A stretch of 64,000 bases of DNA from Lineus longissimus. Lineage: Eukaryota > Nemertea > Pilidiophora > Heteronemertea > Lineidae. Under the pieces are notes generated by a model. The model searched no databases and was not told the origin of the DNA. It saw only the letters and a program-made list of their open reading frames with translations. The stretch is taken from the NCBI RefSeq assembly GCF_910592395.1, contig NC_088325.1:1986001-2050000 (forward strand), given 5' to 3'. The position numbers were made by a program, and so were the translations under genes. Position 1 is the stretch's first letter. Each line of letters opens with the position of its first letter. This document shows, piece by piece, positions 46,459 through 58,417 of this stretch.

Positions 46459-46640
46459 TACATTAGAACCTCCCTATTACGGACACCCTTTGGACTGACA
46501 AGTGCTCTCCTTAATGGAGAGGTGTCCAGATTAGAGAGGTCAACTTGAATGCAAATGACCTGTTCTGAACCAAAATCAGTGTCCTTGATAAAGAGGTTGT
46601 CCTTTATAGAGAGGTGTCTGCTGAGAGAGTTTCCGCTATA
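46459..46640 (-). mobile_element. CTCTCTATTAAGG MITE, diverged
   Basis: TACATTAGAACCTCCCTATT to GAGTTTCCGCTATA; recognisable along its length but more mutated. The flanking TGAAAAGCATATTCCGTCCCC recurs at about 46780. Confidence 0.8.
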
Positions 46641-47128
46641 TGCTGTATGGGCCATAGTGACAGTATGATCCGCTCGCAGTGAATCAACCCATGAACGAAT
46701 CACCCCAGAAAAACAAAGCACCATTATCCCAGGAAATAGCCAGCAATTGATCAACAAGTTTTCTACCATGCAGCAACAGATGAAAGAGCGTATTCCGTCC
46801 CCACATACATCAACTCCTCGATAATCAAATATGCTACCGCAATCAGAATATTTATTCAGTAGAATATTAACGCCAGCATAATGATTAGCAAAATCACATA
46901 ATTGACGGCAATCGCAGCGTGATCTTGTGAAATATCGTGCGAAAATAACCATAATTGGCGAGTAAATAATACGATAAGTTACACATTACTGGAAGCAAAT
47001 ACTTTTTTGATTGGTTTGTTTTGCTGGTTGAAGTTACTGTGTACTGTTCTGCATGTAAAGCTTGGCGACATCAAGAATTGATAAAGACTAGTCTTTGTTA
47101 ATTCTTTGTGACTTGTACAGTGATGTAA

Positions 47129-49434
47129 TTGTAAGTTAGACCATCCTCTTGGTGCTGAAGTTAGACCATCCTCTTGGTGCTGAAGTTAGACCATCGGCTT
47201 GGTGCTGAAGTTACACCATCCTCTTGGTGCTGAAGTTAGGCCATCCTCTTGGTGCTGAAGTTAGGCCATCCTCTTGGTGCTGAAGTTAGACCATCCTCCT
47301 GGTGCTGAAGTTAGGCCATCCTCTTGGTGCTGAAGTTAGGCCATCCTCTTGGTGCTGAAGTTACACCATCCTCCTGGTGCTGAAGTTAGGCCATGCTCTT
47401 GGTGCTGAAGTTAGGCCATCCTCTTGGTGCTGAAGTTACACCATCATCTTGGTGCTGAAGTTAGGCCATCCTCTTGGTGCTGAAGTTAGACCATCCTCCT
47501 GGTGCTGAAGTTAGGCCATCCTCTTGGTGCTGAAGTTAGACCATCCTCCTGGTGCTGAAGTTAGGCCATCCTCTTGGTGCTGAAGTTAGACCATCCTCCT
47601 GGTGCTGAAGTTAGACCATCCTCTTGGTGCTGAAGTTAGACCATCCTCTTGGTGCTGAAGTTAGACCATCGGCTTGGTGCTGAAGTTACACCATCCTCTT
47701 GGTGCTGAAGTTAGACCATCCTCTTGGTGCTGAAGTTAGACCATCCTCTTGGTGCTGAAGTTAGACCATCCTCTTGGTACTGAAGTTAGACCATCCTCTT
47801 GGTGCTGAAGTTAGACCATCCTCTTGGTGCTGAAGTTAGGCCATCGGCTTGGTGCTGAAGTTAGACCATCCTCTTGGTGCTGAAGTTAGACCATCCTCTT
47901 GGTGCTGAAGTTAGGCCATCCTCTTGGTACTGAAGTTAGACCATCCTCCTGGTGCTGAAGTTAGGCCATCCTCCTGGTACTGAAGTTAGACCATCCTCTT
48001 GGTGCTGAAGTTAGACCATCCTCTTGGTACTGAAGTTAGACCATCCTCTTGGTGCTGAAGTTAGACCATCCTCTTGGTGCTGAAGTTAGACCATCCTCTT
48101 GGTGCTGAAGTTAGACCATCGGCTTGGTGCTGAAGTTACACCATCCTCTTGGTACTGAAGTTAGACCATCCTCTTGGTGCTGAAGTTAGACCATCCTCTT
48201 GGTGCTGAAGTTAAGACCATCGTCTTGGTGCTGAAGTTAGACCATCCTCTTGGTGCTGAAGTTAGACCATCCTCCTGGTGCTGAAGTTAGGCCATCCTCT
48301 TGGTACTGAAGTTAGACCATCCTCTTGGTGCTGAAGTTAGGCCATCCTCTTGGTACTGAAGTTAGACCATCCTCTTGGTGCTGAAGTTAGACCATCGGCT
48401 TGGTGCTGAAGTTAGACCATCCTCTTGGTGCTGTGGTTACACCATCCTCTTGGTACTGAAGTTAGACCATCGGCTTGGTGCTGAAGTTACACCATCCTCT
48501 TGGTGCTGAAGTTAGACCATCCTCTTGGTGCTGAAGTTAGGCCATCCTCTTGGTACTGAAGTTAGACCATCCTCTTGGTGCTGAAGTTAGGCCATCCTCT
48601 TGGTGCTGAAGTTAGACCATCATCTTGGCGCTGAAGTTAGACCATCATCTTGGTGCTGAAGTTAAGCCATCATCTTGGTACTGAAGTTAGACCATCCTCT
48701 TGGTGCTGAAGTTAGGCCATCCTCTTGGTGCTGAAGTTACACCATCCTCTTGGTGCTGAAGTTAGACCATCATCTTGGTGCTGAAGTTAGACCATCATCT
48801 TGGTACTGAAGTTAGACCATCCTCTTGGTGCTGAAGTTAGGCCATCCTCTTGGTGCTGAAGTTAGACCATCCTCTTGGTGCTGAAGTTAGACCATCATCT
48901 TCGTGCTGAAGTTAGGCCATCCTCTTGGTACTGAAGTTAGACCATCCTCTTGGTGCTGAAGTTAGACCATCCTCTTGGTGCTGAAGTTAGACCATCCTCT
49001 TGGTGCTGAAGTTAGACCATCCTCTTGGTGCTGAAGTTAGACCATCCTCTTGGTGCTGAAGTTAGACCATCCTCTTGGTGCTGAAGTTAGACCATCCTCT
49101 TGGTGCTGAAGTTAGACCATCCTCTTGGTGCTGAAGTTGGACCATCCTCTTGGTGCTGAAGTTAGACCATCCCCCTGGAACTGAAGTTTGACCATCATCT
49201 TGGTGCTGAAGTTAGACCATCCCCTTGGTGCTGAAGTTAGACCATCTTCTCGGTACTGAAGTTAGACCATCCTCTTGGTGCTGAAGTTAGACCATCGTCT
49301 TGGTGCTGAAGTTAGACCATCCCCTTGGTGCTGAAGTTGGACCATTCCCTTCTTTTGAAGATAGACGATATTCTTGGTACTGAAGTTAGACCACTTTCTT
49401 GGTACTGAAATAGACCATTCTCTTGGAAAAATTT
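47129..49434. repeat. 25-bp minisatellite, about 90 copies
   Basis: Unit TTAGACCATCCTCTTGGTGC plus TGAAG, with A/G variants (AGACC/AGGCC/ACACC; CTCTT/CTCCT/GGCTT/ATCTT; GTGC/GTAC). One 26-base unit occurs near 48212. The unit has a small ACCA...TGGT inverted repeat. No spacers, so not CRISPR. Confidence 0.97.
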
Positions 49435-50303
49435 CCTTAAGGCAAGGACCATGCATCTTCACCAGCGGGTGTTGAAATCTCCGCAGGTACGCACCACACG
49501 ATACATTTGAATTCTTCCACCGGTGAAATGTACAAGCCTGTCTACAAGTTACAATAGTCGCACCTGACCCTCAACATCAAAAACATGATTAGCTGCCTTG
49601 CCGTAATTTTCGTTGGGGAAAGTTTTCTGTTTTCAATTTCTGAAGCTTTCTGTGAGATATCGTTTAGCTCGACCCTGTTGCATGTTGGGTAGCACGATCA
49701 CGCAGCAGACTCCATCTTGTTTTGACGCAGCATGTTGTTCAGTTTTGTAAACAAGTGATGACAGTACTGTTCAGAAGTTATCTCTTCTGTTTTCTGAGGG
49801 GTAACTTTCTTTGAAACAATCTGATGTGTGTAAGTCGTTAAGTTCCACTAATTTTGGGTGGCTCTGTCTCACCGCAGAATCAATCTTCTTGGATAAGGAA
49901 TGGTGTTTAGTTTTGTAAAATCAAGATTACAGTACTGTTCAGAAGTTATCACTTTAGTTGCTCACCTTGAGTTTTGAGAAGCGCAGTCTCTATGGGCTGT
50001 TTGCGTATTGTGGTGCTTCGTAGGCAAACGTTTGATTACTGTACTGGTCAAAATTAATGTTAATCTAGTTTGAATATCTGAAGCAATCTGTAGGCTGTCA
50101 ATTACTTCCACTCATTGAGTTTAGTAGGCTCTTGGCATTGCGTGCTGTTTGACCAACATTTGGCCAACAGTTGATTACAGTACTGGTCATTTAGTTCAAA
50201 GAGTGGTGTTTAGTTTTTTAAGTTCATTACTCGGTTGCAGGAGTGAGGGGGTTGGTGTTTAGGCGGGCAGGCGAGGGACAGGTGAGCAAGTCTCATCTGT
50301 ACT
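49435..50303. other. sequence right of 25-bp array
   Basis: Three loose repeats of TTACAGTACTGTTCAGAAGTTATC (49760, 49926, 50040 region). No gene seen. Confidence 0.5.
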
Positions 50304-50648
50304 CAAGCCTTTCAGTTACATGGAGACCTCTACACCCTGTATTTTTTAGCCTATTTTGGGGACATGTTTTTTTGCTTTTTAGCTTAATTTGGGGACGTTT
50401 CATCACGCCAATTTGCCTGAACAGCGACGTCATAAATCAAAATTAGTGACTGATACTGATATCACCACATACACCTGAAAAATCATAATTTTAGGGTAAA
50501 ACTATAAAATTAGGCCATTTGGATGAGATTTGGTTATGTTAGGGGTCAAAAAACGCTTCAGGGGTTATACTATAAAAAAAAAAAAGAAAAAAAAAAAAGA
50601 CCTAATTTGGGGACATCCTGTAGAAATCATGTAATTGAGAGGCCTGGT
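50304..50648 (+). mobile_element. TIR element (CAAGCCTTTCAGTTACATGG), copy A
   Basis: Left CAAGCCTTTCAGTTACATGG and right complement CCAGGCCTCTCAATTACATG. The interior has TTTTGGGGACATG repeats and A-rich tracts. Copy B, inverted, lies at 57304-57703. Confidence 0.78.
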
Positions 50649-51055
50649 ACTCGTGACTGCTTGTCTACTGGTAGTGCATCCATCCTCCCAAATACCACCA
50701 TATCATATTAGTGCCTTTGGATTTAATTATCGAACATCACAGACTGCATCCCATCGGTGCCCAGTTTCAGACGAGCAGACCCAGGTCGTTAATTGGCTTT
50801 GGCTAATTAGATGAAGATGGTAAACGCACAACTGCTCGGGGCAGATGTTTGATGTCTTGGGTTGCTAGGCAACCAGGAAAAACCTCTGCTCTGGTGGGGA
50901 AGTTCTAATTAGTTGTCTGGAGTCAGTCAAAGCAGTTTTTGCAACGTTTTTAAAGGCAAGTCTGTTGAAGTGTAAAGCACTAAACTTGGCTATCCCAATG
51001 CAGTTTCTGGACAGCTAAATAAAGGAAGCTCTGGCTCTTTTTAGATGGGGATGGA

Positions 51056-51455
51056 TCTTCTTCTTCTTCTTCAGCGTTCGCTCTGCACTTGGAGGGCTCA
51101 TTCTCCTAGGGGTAATCCTCCTCCAAGGCGGGATGAGCGTATCCTGCGTGCCACTACGGTTAGGCGCCAATTGGGTCTATTGGCCTAGTGGTCCGACTTT
51201 GTCGAGAGAGATAGAGTCCACGCAAGCTACTCATGTTTCTCACTTGGTGGGGTCTTAGCTTGCCCTGGCATAGACACCAGGTACAAGGAACCTCGGTTTT
51301 GAGTCTCATTCGAAGGACTGTGAAGAGCCAGGAATTTTAGTTCCTTGAAAGCCACGCCGGTTCATCCAGACATAGGATCATGGGTTCTCCCGGGATCGAA
51401 CCCGGGCCCTATTGCGTGGTGGCCAGCAGTGTTAACCACTAGGCTATGAGGCTCA
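51056..51455 (-). mobile_element. tRNA-derived SINE, full copy with (GAA)n tail
   Basis: Minus strand: tRNA-like head CTCATAGCCTAGTGGTTAAC (A box) and GGTTCGATCCC (B box) at 51370-51455, a body with ACCCCACCAAGTGAGAAACA and TAGCTTGCGTGGACTCTA, then GCGAACGCTGAAGAAG and GAA units. The body matches the 111-bp array at 60.6-61.2 kb. Confidence 0.82.
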
Positions 51456-51491
51456 TAGGGGATGGATCAAAGAGGCACTAAAATTCTTTGT

Positions 51492-51862
51492 CTTGAACCT
51501 CCCTAAGCAGACACCTCTCTATTTAGGACAACCTGTATGTTACAGTTACAGACAGTACACCTGGTCCCAGATTGATCTATTCCATTGAATTTGACCTCTG
51601 TAATCAGGACACCTCTCAATAAAAGACAGGACAGTGGAACCTCCCTCAGCAGACACCTCTCTATTAAGGACAACCTCTATATTAAGGACACTAGTTCAGT
51701 CCCCAACTGGTTTGTTTCCATTCAGTTTGACCTCTCTAATCAGGACACCTCTCTATTAAGGACAGCACTTGTCAGTCCAGAGGGTGTCCTTAATAGAGAG
51801 GTTTGACAGTATTTGTCAGTACCAACTTACTAAGGGTGTCCATAAGAGAGAGGTTCTACTTT
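51492..51862 (+). mobile_element. two CTCTCTATTAAGG MITE copies head to tail plus fragment
   Basis: A partial copy at 51492-51620 is followed by a full copy at 51631-51811 (ACAGTGGAACCTCCCTCAGC to GAGGTTTGACAGTA) and a fragment at 51832-51862. Confidence 0.82.
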
Positions 51863-52106
51863 TGAGATGCTCCCTCATGTTGCCAATAACTCGTATTTAA
51901 TTTTCGAGAACTGCAATAATCCATCTGTCCATTGAAGTCTCCCTAGGCTGCCTTTGTTACTTTTGATCAATTGGTATCTGGAATGTGTCAAACGTCGCAA
52001 AAAGAATTTCGAAGCAATTTGATTTTGAGCAGACGATACAGAATTTCAATAAATGTCATATTAATTTCTTGAGCAATTTACAAATATTTCTGATAGTTTG
52101 AAATTG

Positions 52107-52303
52107 TAGTCAAACCTCTCTATTAAGGACACCCTCGGGTCTGACAAGTGATGTCCCTTATAGAGAGGTGTCCAGATAAGAGAGGTCAAAGTGAATGGTA
52201 ACAACCAATTTGGGTTGAAAACTAGTGTCCTTAATTGAGAGGGTGTCTCTAGTAGAGAGGTGTCTTCAGTAGAGTGGTGTCTGCTAAGGGAGGTTCCATT
52301 GTA
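52107..52303 (-). mobile_element. CTCTCTATTAAGG MITE
   Basis: TAGTCAAACCTCTCTATTAA to GGAGGTTCCATTGTA; full length, diverged. Confidence 0.85.
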
Positions 52304-52564
52304 AGTCTTCGTAAGAATTATTAAATTATTCATAAGTTGTCAGGATATTTTGAGATATTAATTTCAAGGATACATACCAGTGATTTGTAGCAGTATCGGG
52401 AATCGTTGTTGCTGAGATTGGCCTTTGGCTGGGCATGAAATTATTATTGATATCAAGACATACCACCTGTACAATATGAGTACTCTAAACCGTTACGTAG
52501 TAAGAGCTACTTTTAGTTTATTTTTAAAATTAAAAAAAGCTTTAATATTTCACACTTTTGACAG

Positions 52565-52634
52565 AGTCAGAAATCCCAAAAGAAAGCAGGCTGCGAGCCT
52601 TGAAGATAGTGGTGATGGAATCGGAAATGGTTAA
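52565..52634 (+). CDS. possible terminal exon
   Basis: After CACACTTTTGACAG, the frame entered with one base reads VRNPKRKQAASLEDSGDGIG then N-G and TAA. The entry phase matches the end of 28328-28522. Basic then acidic text looks protein-like, but intervening exons are unknown. Confidence 0.22.
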
Positions 52635-52639
52635 AATTA

Positions 52640-53455
52640 AAGGTGCTTTACCTGCCTCAGCTTATCAGAGTCAAGTGGCCTTTCCCATTGAGCGGTGATT
52701 GACTGATGACTGTTATGTAACATGTCACCGTGATCAACACAGGCTTTGATGACAGTCATGGTGACGCCAGAAAGGGTTAATGTTAATGGTGCTATAGCTG
52801 CGCTTACACCACGAAGTATTGGTGGACCAATTGCACGTACACCACCACATTGCCGCGACAAATTGGTTCGGCAATCCATTGCCGATACAAATTGCCGGGC
52901 GAATTTGTCCCACCAAGCTTGATGGTCCAAATTCGCCCGGCTTGTTAAAAGCTCGGCTTTGTCGTGGTGTACGCGCTAATGGATCGGCAATTAGCTAGTT
53001 AGATGGTTCGGCGACAGGCGGCGCTTTCGAAATGGCGCTTTCTGCTTATTGTTTGCGCGCCATCTGTAGCCGGATTTTATAACTAGCTGCAGCGCTGGTG
53101 TACGCGCTTGGTGGATTTTCTATGGTGCGGCATTGGTTCGCGAACCAAGATTGGTGGTCCATTTTCAGGTGGTGTACGTGCGGCTTATGTGTACCTTTGC
53201 TAATCAGAGTCAAGTGGCCTTTCGATCATTCCAGATGATCAGGTTATGTAACAAGTCACTGTTATAATGACCATGTTATGTAACATGTCACCCTGATAAC
53301 TATCAGCTTCGAGATGGAACGCGATGGCACCAGAAAGGGTTAATGTCTATGGTGCACTGTGTACCTTTGCTGATCAGAGTCAAGTGTCCTTACCATCATA
53401 GCTGATGACTGGGTTATGTAACGAGGCACCGTGATAGCCATCTGCCTTGTCTGGC
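52640..53455. repeat. three tandem copies, about 140 bp, one interrupted
   Basis: TATCAGAGTCAAGTGGCCTT and relatives start near 52661, 53200 and 53372. Units include TTATGTAACATGTCACC and CCAGAAAGGGTTAATG. A 390-bp TIR element interrupts the first junction. Confidence 0.85.
52796..53185 (+). mobile_element. 390-bp TIR element, copy 1
   Basis: AGCTGCGCTTACACCACGAA at the left and complement AGCCGCACGTACACCACCTG at the right. TAT flanks both sides; the uninterrupted repeat unit at about 53352 reads GGTGCACTGTGTACC, supporting a 3-bp target duplication. Minus-strand open frames inside are not genes. Confidence 0.9.
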
Positions 53456-53857
53456 TACATTCCTGAATCTTGTTAAGATCTAATCTTGGAACGTTTCTGA
53501 CAGGCGATCGTTTGGTACCTGTCCAAGGAATGCCCAAGGAGCTGAGCTTGGCCACGGTTGGGTGAGACCGGACCCACTTGGCCAGTGTTTGGAAAAGTAC
53601 CCTATAATTTTTGTCCCTCTCTGTCACTTTTATTTAGCATTTGGGGCTCATACATGCAGGCAGCTAAAAAGAGACCATTTGGAAGAGGGGGTCTTGTTTA
53701 GTATAAAGTTTGTTTATTATAGTGTCACCCCTAATGAAAGGGTCAGCCAGCTTTTGGCTTATGGGACACTCTTTACTCTCAAACTCCTATCTCTGATGCC
53801 AGGTGCCTGGCGAGAGGGCAGTTTGTACCCTCTATCTAGCTGGCGCCTAACCAACCG

Positions 53858-54208
53858 GCCCCAACCTTGGGCCTCCAACCTTGAGCCTCCAACCTTGGGC
53901 CTCCAACCTTGAGCCTCCAACCTTGAGCCTCCAACCTTGTCCTCCAACCTTGGGTCTCAAACCTTGGGCCTCAAACCTTGGGCCTCCAACCTTCGGCCTC
54001 CAACCTTGAGCCTCCAACCTTGAGCCTCCAACCTTTGGCCTCCAACCTTGAGCCCTCCAAACTTGGGCCTCCAACCTTGAGCCTCCAACCTTGAGCCTCC
54101 AACCTTGAGCCTCCAACCTTGGGCCTCCAACCTTGGGCCTCTAACCTTGAGCCTCTAACCTTGAGCCTCCAACCTTTGGCCTCCAACCTTGGGCCTCCAA
54201 ACTGGGGC
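53858..54208. repeat. 14-bp minisatellite (CCTCCAACCTTGAG)
   Basis: About 25 units alternating CTTGGG, CTTGAG and CTTTGG forms. The open frames across it (Trp-Arg-rich on the minus strand) are artefacts. Confidence 0.95.
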
Positions 54209-55568
54209 CTTTCGTTTACGATGCCTTAACCAGTAGACCATCGGAATCAGGCCATGGCAAGGAGAACGTCAACAAATCTAATATCTGATAAACTGTGTTC
54301 ATCTATCATAAATATAGCGATGCAAACATATCTTTTTCAAAACGTCATTTATTTATTTATAATCTTTGCTCCATTCTTGCGTTTCTCCGTACCGCACCGC
54401 AGAAACTTCACCGCAGCGTTCCGTCGATATAAATCACGCAGGTAGTCGGGAGAAAAGGTTGCGCGTATTTTCAACGTATCGTCGCATTGTTGGCACTTTA
54501 AGCTGTTGGAAATAAACACCAAGGAATGACCTTCTATTCCCTCAGGTAGATTTAATTCTTTCGACAGCCTGCAGGTGGTGTTGATGCTTATTTGAGAAGT
54601 TGTGCTGTTTTATAAACAAGACAGAAGTGGGCTGTTTTTTCACCGCAAGAAATAAACATTCAGCAGCCTTTGTTTTTTATTGGCGTATAGGTTTTAGTTC
54701 TTTTGTTAGCCTATAGGTGGGGCTATGATATTGAATCCATTGAAGTGAATTAAGTGTTGGGTATGTTGCAACATTGTGACCTTGGGCACGTCACTTTCCT
54801 TCCATTGCTTTAGAAGAGAGATTTTTGTCACAGTGATTATTATCACAGGTCGCTGTGACAAAGATCGCTAGTTTGCGGGAACTTAAGCACCGGTTGAACC
54901 ACAATCTCTTGGCTCTTGGCAAGTCTCATCCACTTGGTGACTCCTGGCTAGATGGCACACTCGAGCTAACAGGTCATACTGACAAATTTTGTTAGTTTGC
55001 GGGGACTTAAGAACTGGTTGAACAGCAATCGCTAGGCTAGATGGCCCACTCATGCTAACAGATCATAGTGACAAAAATTGCATGTTTGCGGGGATGTCAC
55101 CCTGGATCTAACCCAATGCGTTTGCTGGCATTTTGCTAATTTCAAACCAACACTTCCATTAAAATTGCTTATAATTGACAGTGCCTGTCTGACCTTATCC
55201 CATGTGTTTGACTAATAGCATAATCTTCTTTAATTTTGGAATGAAAATTTAGATAAATGGCCGGATAAGGCTTTGAGACCATGTGGCAGGATAATTATCT
55301 TTCCCGTCTGGTGATCAACGACGTAATAATGCATGTCTGTCACGCTTCAGTTGTGCCAAGAAATATTGTCTTTTAACGGTGAATTTGGCTGATGTCACGG
55401 AAGTCAATATGACCACAAATATAAGGCGAGCGAACCTTGCTTATTTTTGATATGACTCTAGTTTCACCGATGTAAGGCCGGTTGATTGATTACTATGGAA
55501 TTGAATCTCAGGCCAAGCCAGAACATGACATCATGAGCATCTGACAATTTTGTGTGACCAACCCATTG
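54209..55568. other. intergenic sequence with diverged short repeats
   Basis: Contains three loose copies of a GACAAAAATYGCTAGTTTGCGG motif (near 54858, 54990 and 55076), also seen near 24330 and 44965. No gene seen. Confidence 0.5.
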
Positions 55569-55745
55569 TACATTAGAACGTCTCTACAAAGGACACCCTA
55601 GGGACTGATAAGTGCTGTACTTAATAGAGAGGTGTCCTCATTAGAGGGGTTGAATTTAATTGAAAAACCCAAGACCAAATCTAATGTCCTTAATAGAGAG
55701 GCTGTCATTGATAGAGAGGTGTCTACCAAGGGAGGTTCCACTGTA
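55569..55745 (-). mobile_element. CTCTCTATTAAGG MITE
   Basis: TACATTAGAACGTCTCTACA to GGAGGTTCCACTGTA; full-length. Confidence 0.87.
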
Positions 55746-56269
55746 TCAAAACTTAACATTCTAGGCATTCTAGAATATTTAGAAGTGTCTTAGATCAGTG
55801 AATCCAGAGTACCTCAACAACTTTAGAAGCATTGGCTGCTATTGTTGGAAAATGTTTCCTCAAAATGCACCTGAAACGTGCCAAACCAGAAATGGCATTC
55901 GACCAGCGTATCCACTCGGTGACTGATAATTGCATAATTGCATCAATTTTCTCTGTAACCCTACACAATTGAAACGTGGAGGTTAGGGAAAAAAGTAGAT
56001 ATTTGTGTTTTCCATCCCATTCAGACATTATTGAATGAGTGTAATCTCGTTGTAGAGGAATGTCTGGGGCCTCGAGAGGTTTGCCTGTTACCAAAGGTTA
56101 TGAGAGGACAACGATTTAAAAAATTGTTGTGTGGTAGTTTTTTTTTGCCTTGCTCGGTACATCCACTGTTCAAATGACCCTGGTTGTTTGGGATGTTGTT
56201 GTAATTGGAAGTACTGTTACTGGTTGTCAAAAAGCTAAATCAATGTATGCAAAAGCAATTTTGTAATAC

Positions 56270-56880
56270 TTGGAAATTGAATGGCCATGAATCATTCCGG
56301 AATCATTTGCAAAAGTCACAATCCATGGATCACTGATGGATGGATCTATGATGATCATCACAAGCCACACAGATCCCATCATAGATTCTATGATGGCCCA
56401 TGGTAGATTCACTGATGTCCCAGGACGATGATGGGAATACCATCATGGATCCAATGACGATAGGTCCCATAAACTTGATGGTGAGCAGCAGTACCAACCC
56501 ATTGGAGTGACAGTTTTCAGAATTCTAGAAAATGAAAATAGTTCACCAATTCTAATATAAATTCTTTGAAGGCCCGTCCAAAAATTTATAATGGATTCCA
56601 TCCATGGATCTATGATGGGCCAATGCCAGATATGACCACGGGTTCCATCCATAGATCTATGATGGGGATTCACTATCATATATCCGTGGATGGAACCACA
56701 AGGATGGATCTATGATAAATATTCTCCATCACTGATCCATGGATGTGACCACATGGATGGGTCTATGATAGATATTCTCCATCACTGATCCATGGATGTG
56801 ACCACATGGATGGGTCTAGGATGGAGATTCTTCATCATCGATGCATTGGTGGCCCATGGATGTAACTGTGATGCTTAATC
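56270..56880. repeat. palindrome-rich GGATCTATGATGG repeat region
   Basis: Many copies of ATGGATCTATGATGGG, and a 64-bp tandem unit (GATCCATGGATGTGACCACA at 56728 and 56792). Same motif family as 22670-23560. Confidence 0.8.
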
Positions 56881-57303
56881 CCAATTTTAGATCTGTGGAT
56901 GGATGCTTTTGCCTATAGGTGTTTCTGAGGTTTGTTCTGGGTGGAACTGGCTGGAAATCAGTTCAGCTCTTTGTAAAGGACAACATTCTTTGAAGTCACA
57001 AGAACTGCCAAACCTATCAACAAAATTAGATCGAACAACATTAGCAAAATTGAATAACGTCACAGCTTGAAAAGAATAACGACAGATTTTTGGCGGCGTG
57101 GATAAAATTCCTAAAATCCGGCAATTTAGGGCAACGAGTTCGTGTAAAAGCTTTCGCTTCAATCAGATAAGATTCGAAAATTGCCCCATTTAGGCCTATT
57201 TGAGTAATTGGAAATTTGGTGAATGAGTCGTTAAAGACTTTGAAGTGTTGTTAGCTCTTAAAACATTGAAATTTCTGTCTTTTATGGTCCCGGTTTATGG
57301 TTA

Positions 57304-57703
57304 GCAGGCCTTTCGAATACATCATTTTCACACCGCTATACGGTGTTGGAAATTTGGCATGTCCCCAAATTAGGCCCTGAAAAAAAGTCCCCAAAATAGA
57401 AAAAAAATAAAATAAATTTAAAAAAAATTTTTTTTAGGGGTAATTTGACCCCCTGAAGCGTTTTTTGACACCTTAAATGACCAAATCTCATCCTGAATGG
57501 CCTATTTTTGATACTTTTCATCCTAAAATTATGAGTTTTCAGGTGCATGTGACAATGTCAGTCAGTAAGGATGTCGATGTTCAGGCAAATTGTCACGACA
57601 AAATGTCCCCAAATTAGGCTAAAAGCAAAAAAAACATGTCCCCAAAATAGGCTAAAAAAATACAGGGTGTAGAGGTCTCCATGTAATTGAAAGGCCTGGT
57701 TAG
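57304..57703 (-). mobile_element. TIR element, copy B (inverted relative to 50304)
   Basis: Left AGGCCTTTCGAATACATCAT and right CCATGTAATTGAAAGGCCTG. Shares the GGGGACATG repeats, TTTGCCTGAACA and GGTGTAGAGGTCTCCATG with copy A in reverse order. Carries extra A/T runs. Confidence 0.75.
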
Positions 57704-58417
57704 GGAATGCATTCTTGAATAACATGGGAAATGTCAGGCTGCTGATTTGTTCGTATTAGTCCATTTGACAATTCTGAACTTTTCTGATTTCAGTGTTCCA
57801 TATTTGGCAAGAGGTGGCACTGTCAGTCTTCTGAAGAGTTCGAACAAACTTTCTGTTGTTTTAAAGTTTAGCAATGGCTTCCAAAAGTGCATTTTATGTA
57901 AAGTTACTCAGTTTCGTGAATGAATGGTTGACAATGGTTTTAGTGTGACTTTCTTAAAAACAAATATTGACCTTCCGGTCGGATGACACTTACAAAATTA
58001 ACATACGATCACGGAATAATCAGCAGCACCCCTAGGTCAAAATAATCCAGCTAATTGAATAGAAACAATCTAAAAAAATATGGTCAGGACAGAAACAACA
58101 AACAATTTGTAATGTAAATTCTGACTCAAATGAGTAGGCCCGCTAATGTTAAGCCCATTCAGGAATTTCTGAGAAGGACGGATTGTCATTCTTTCGATAG
58201 GAAGTTGTCACCTTACCCTGAGGGTTTTCTGGTTAAAAATGAAAACAAAGCGAAGATTTTGTGCGCCCTATAAAATGGATAGTTTCTGGATGAGTCGGCT
58301 TGGAATTCAAAATATAGACTGTTGTATGTTTAGTCCCCACACCTCTGGGTAATAAAAGCACAAGTCAAAATACACATGAAGGGGCTCTTTAGGCAGCAGC
58401 TAGGTAGTCCAGATAAA
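57704..58417. other. intergenic sequence
   Basis: No feature supported. Confidence 0.45.

Noticed and set aside
46365-46952. 195-codon minus-strand frame
   Set aside because: Runs through a MITE and part of the 101-bp array; mixed repeat origin, no domain.
47129-49434. CRISPR array
   Set aside because: 25-bp units abut directly with no unique spacers, and the window is eukaryotic.
51370-51455. Functional tRNA gene
   Set aside because: tRNA-like head of a SINE with long 3' body; repeats elsewhere in the window as fragments.
52637-52930. 97-codon minus-strand frame and its counterpart at 58673-58873
   Set aside because: The shared part (WWDKFARQFVSAMDCRTNLS) is just the 390-bp TIR element read in one frame.
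53759-54186. Trp/Arg/Gly-rich minus-strand frames
   Set aside because: Product of the 14-bp CCTCCAACCTTGAG array.
55795-56094. 99-codon minus-strand frame
   Set aside because: No recognised domain, splice support or repeat of the frame; left unannotated for lack of evidence.
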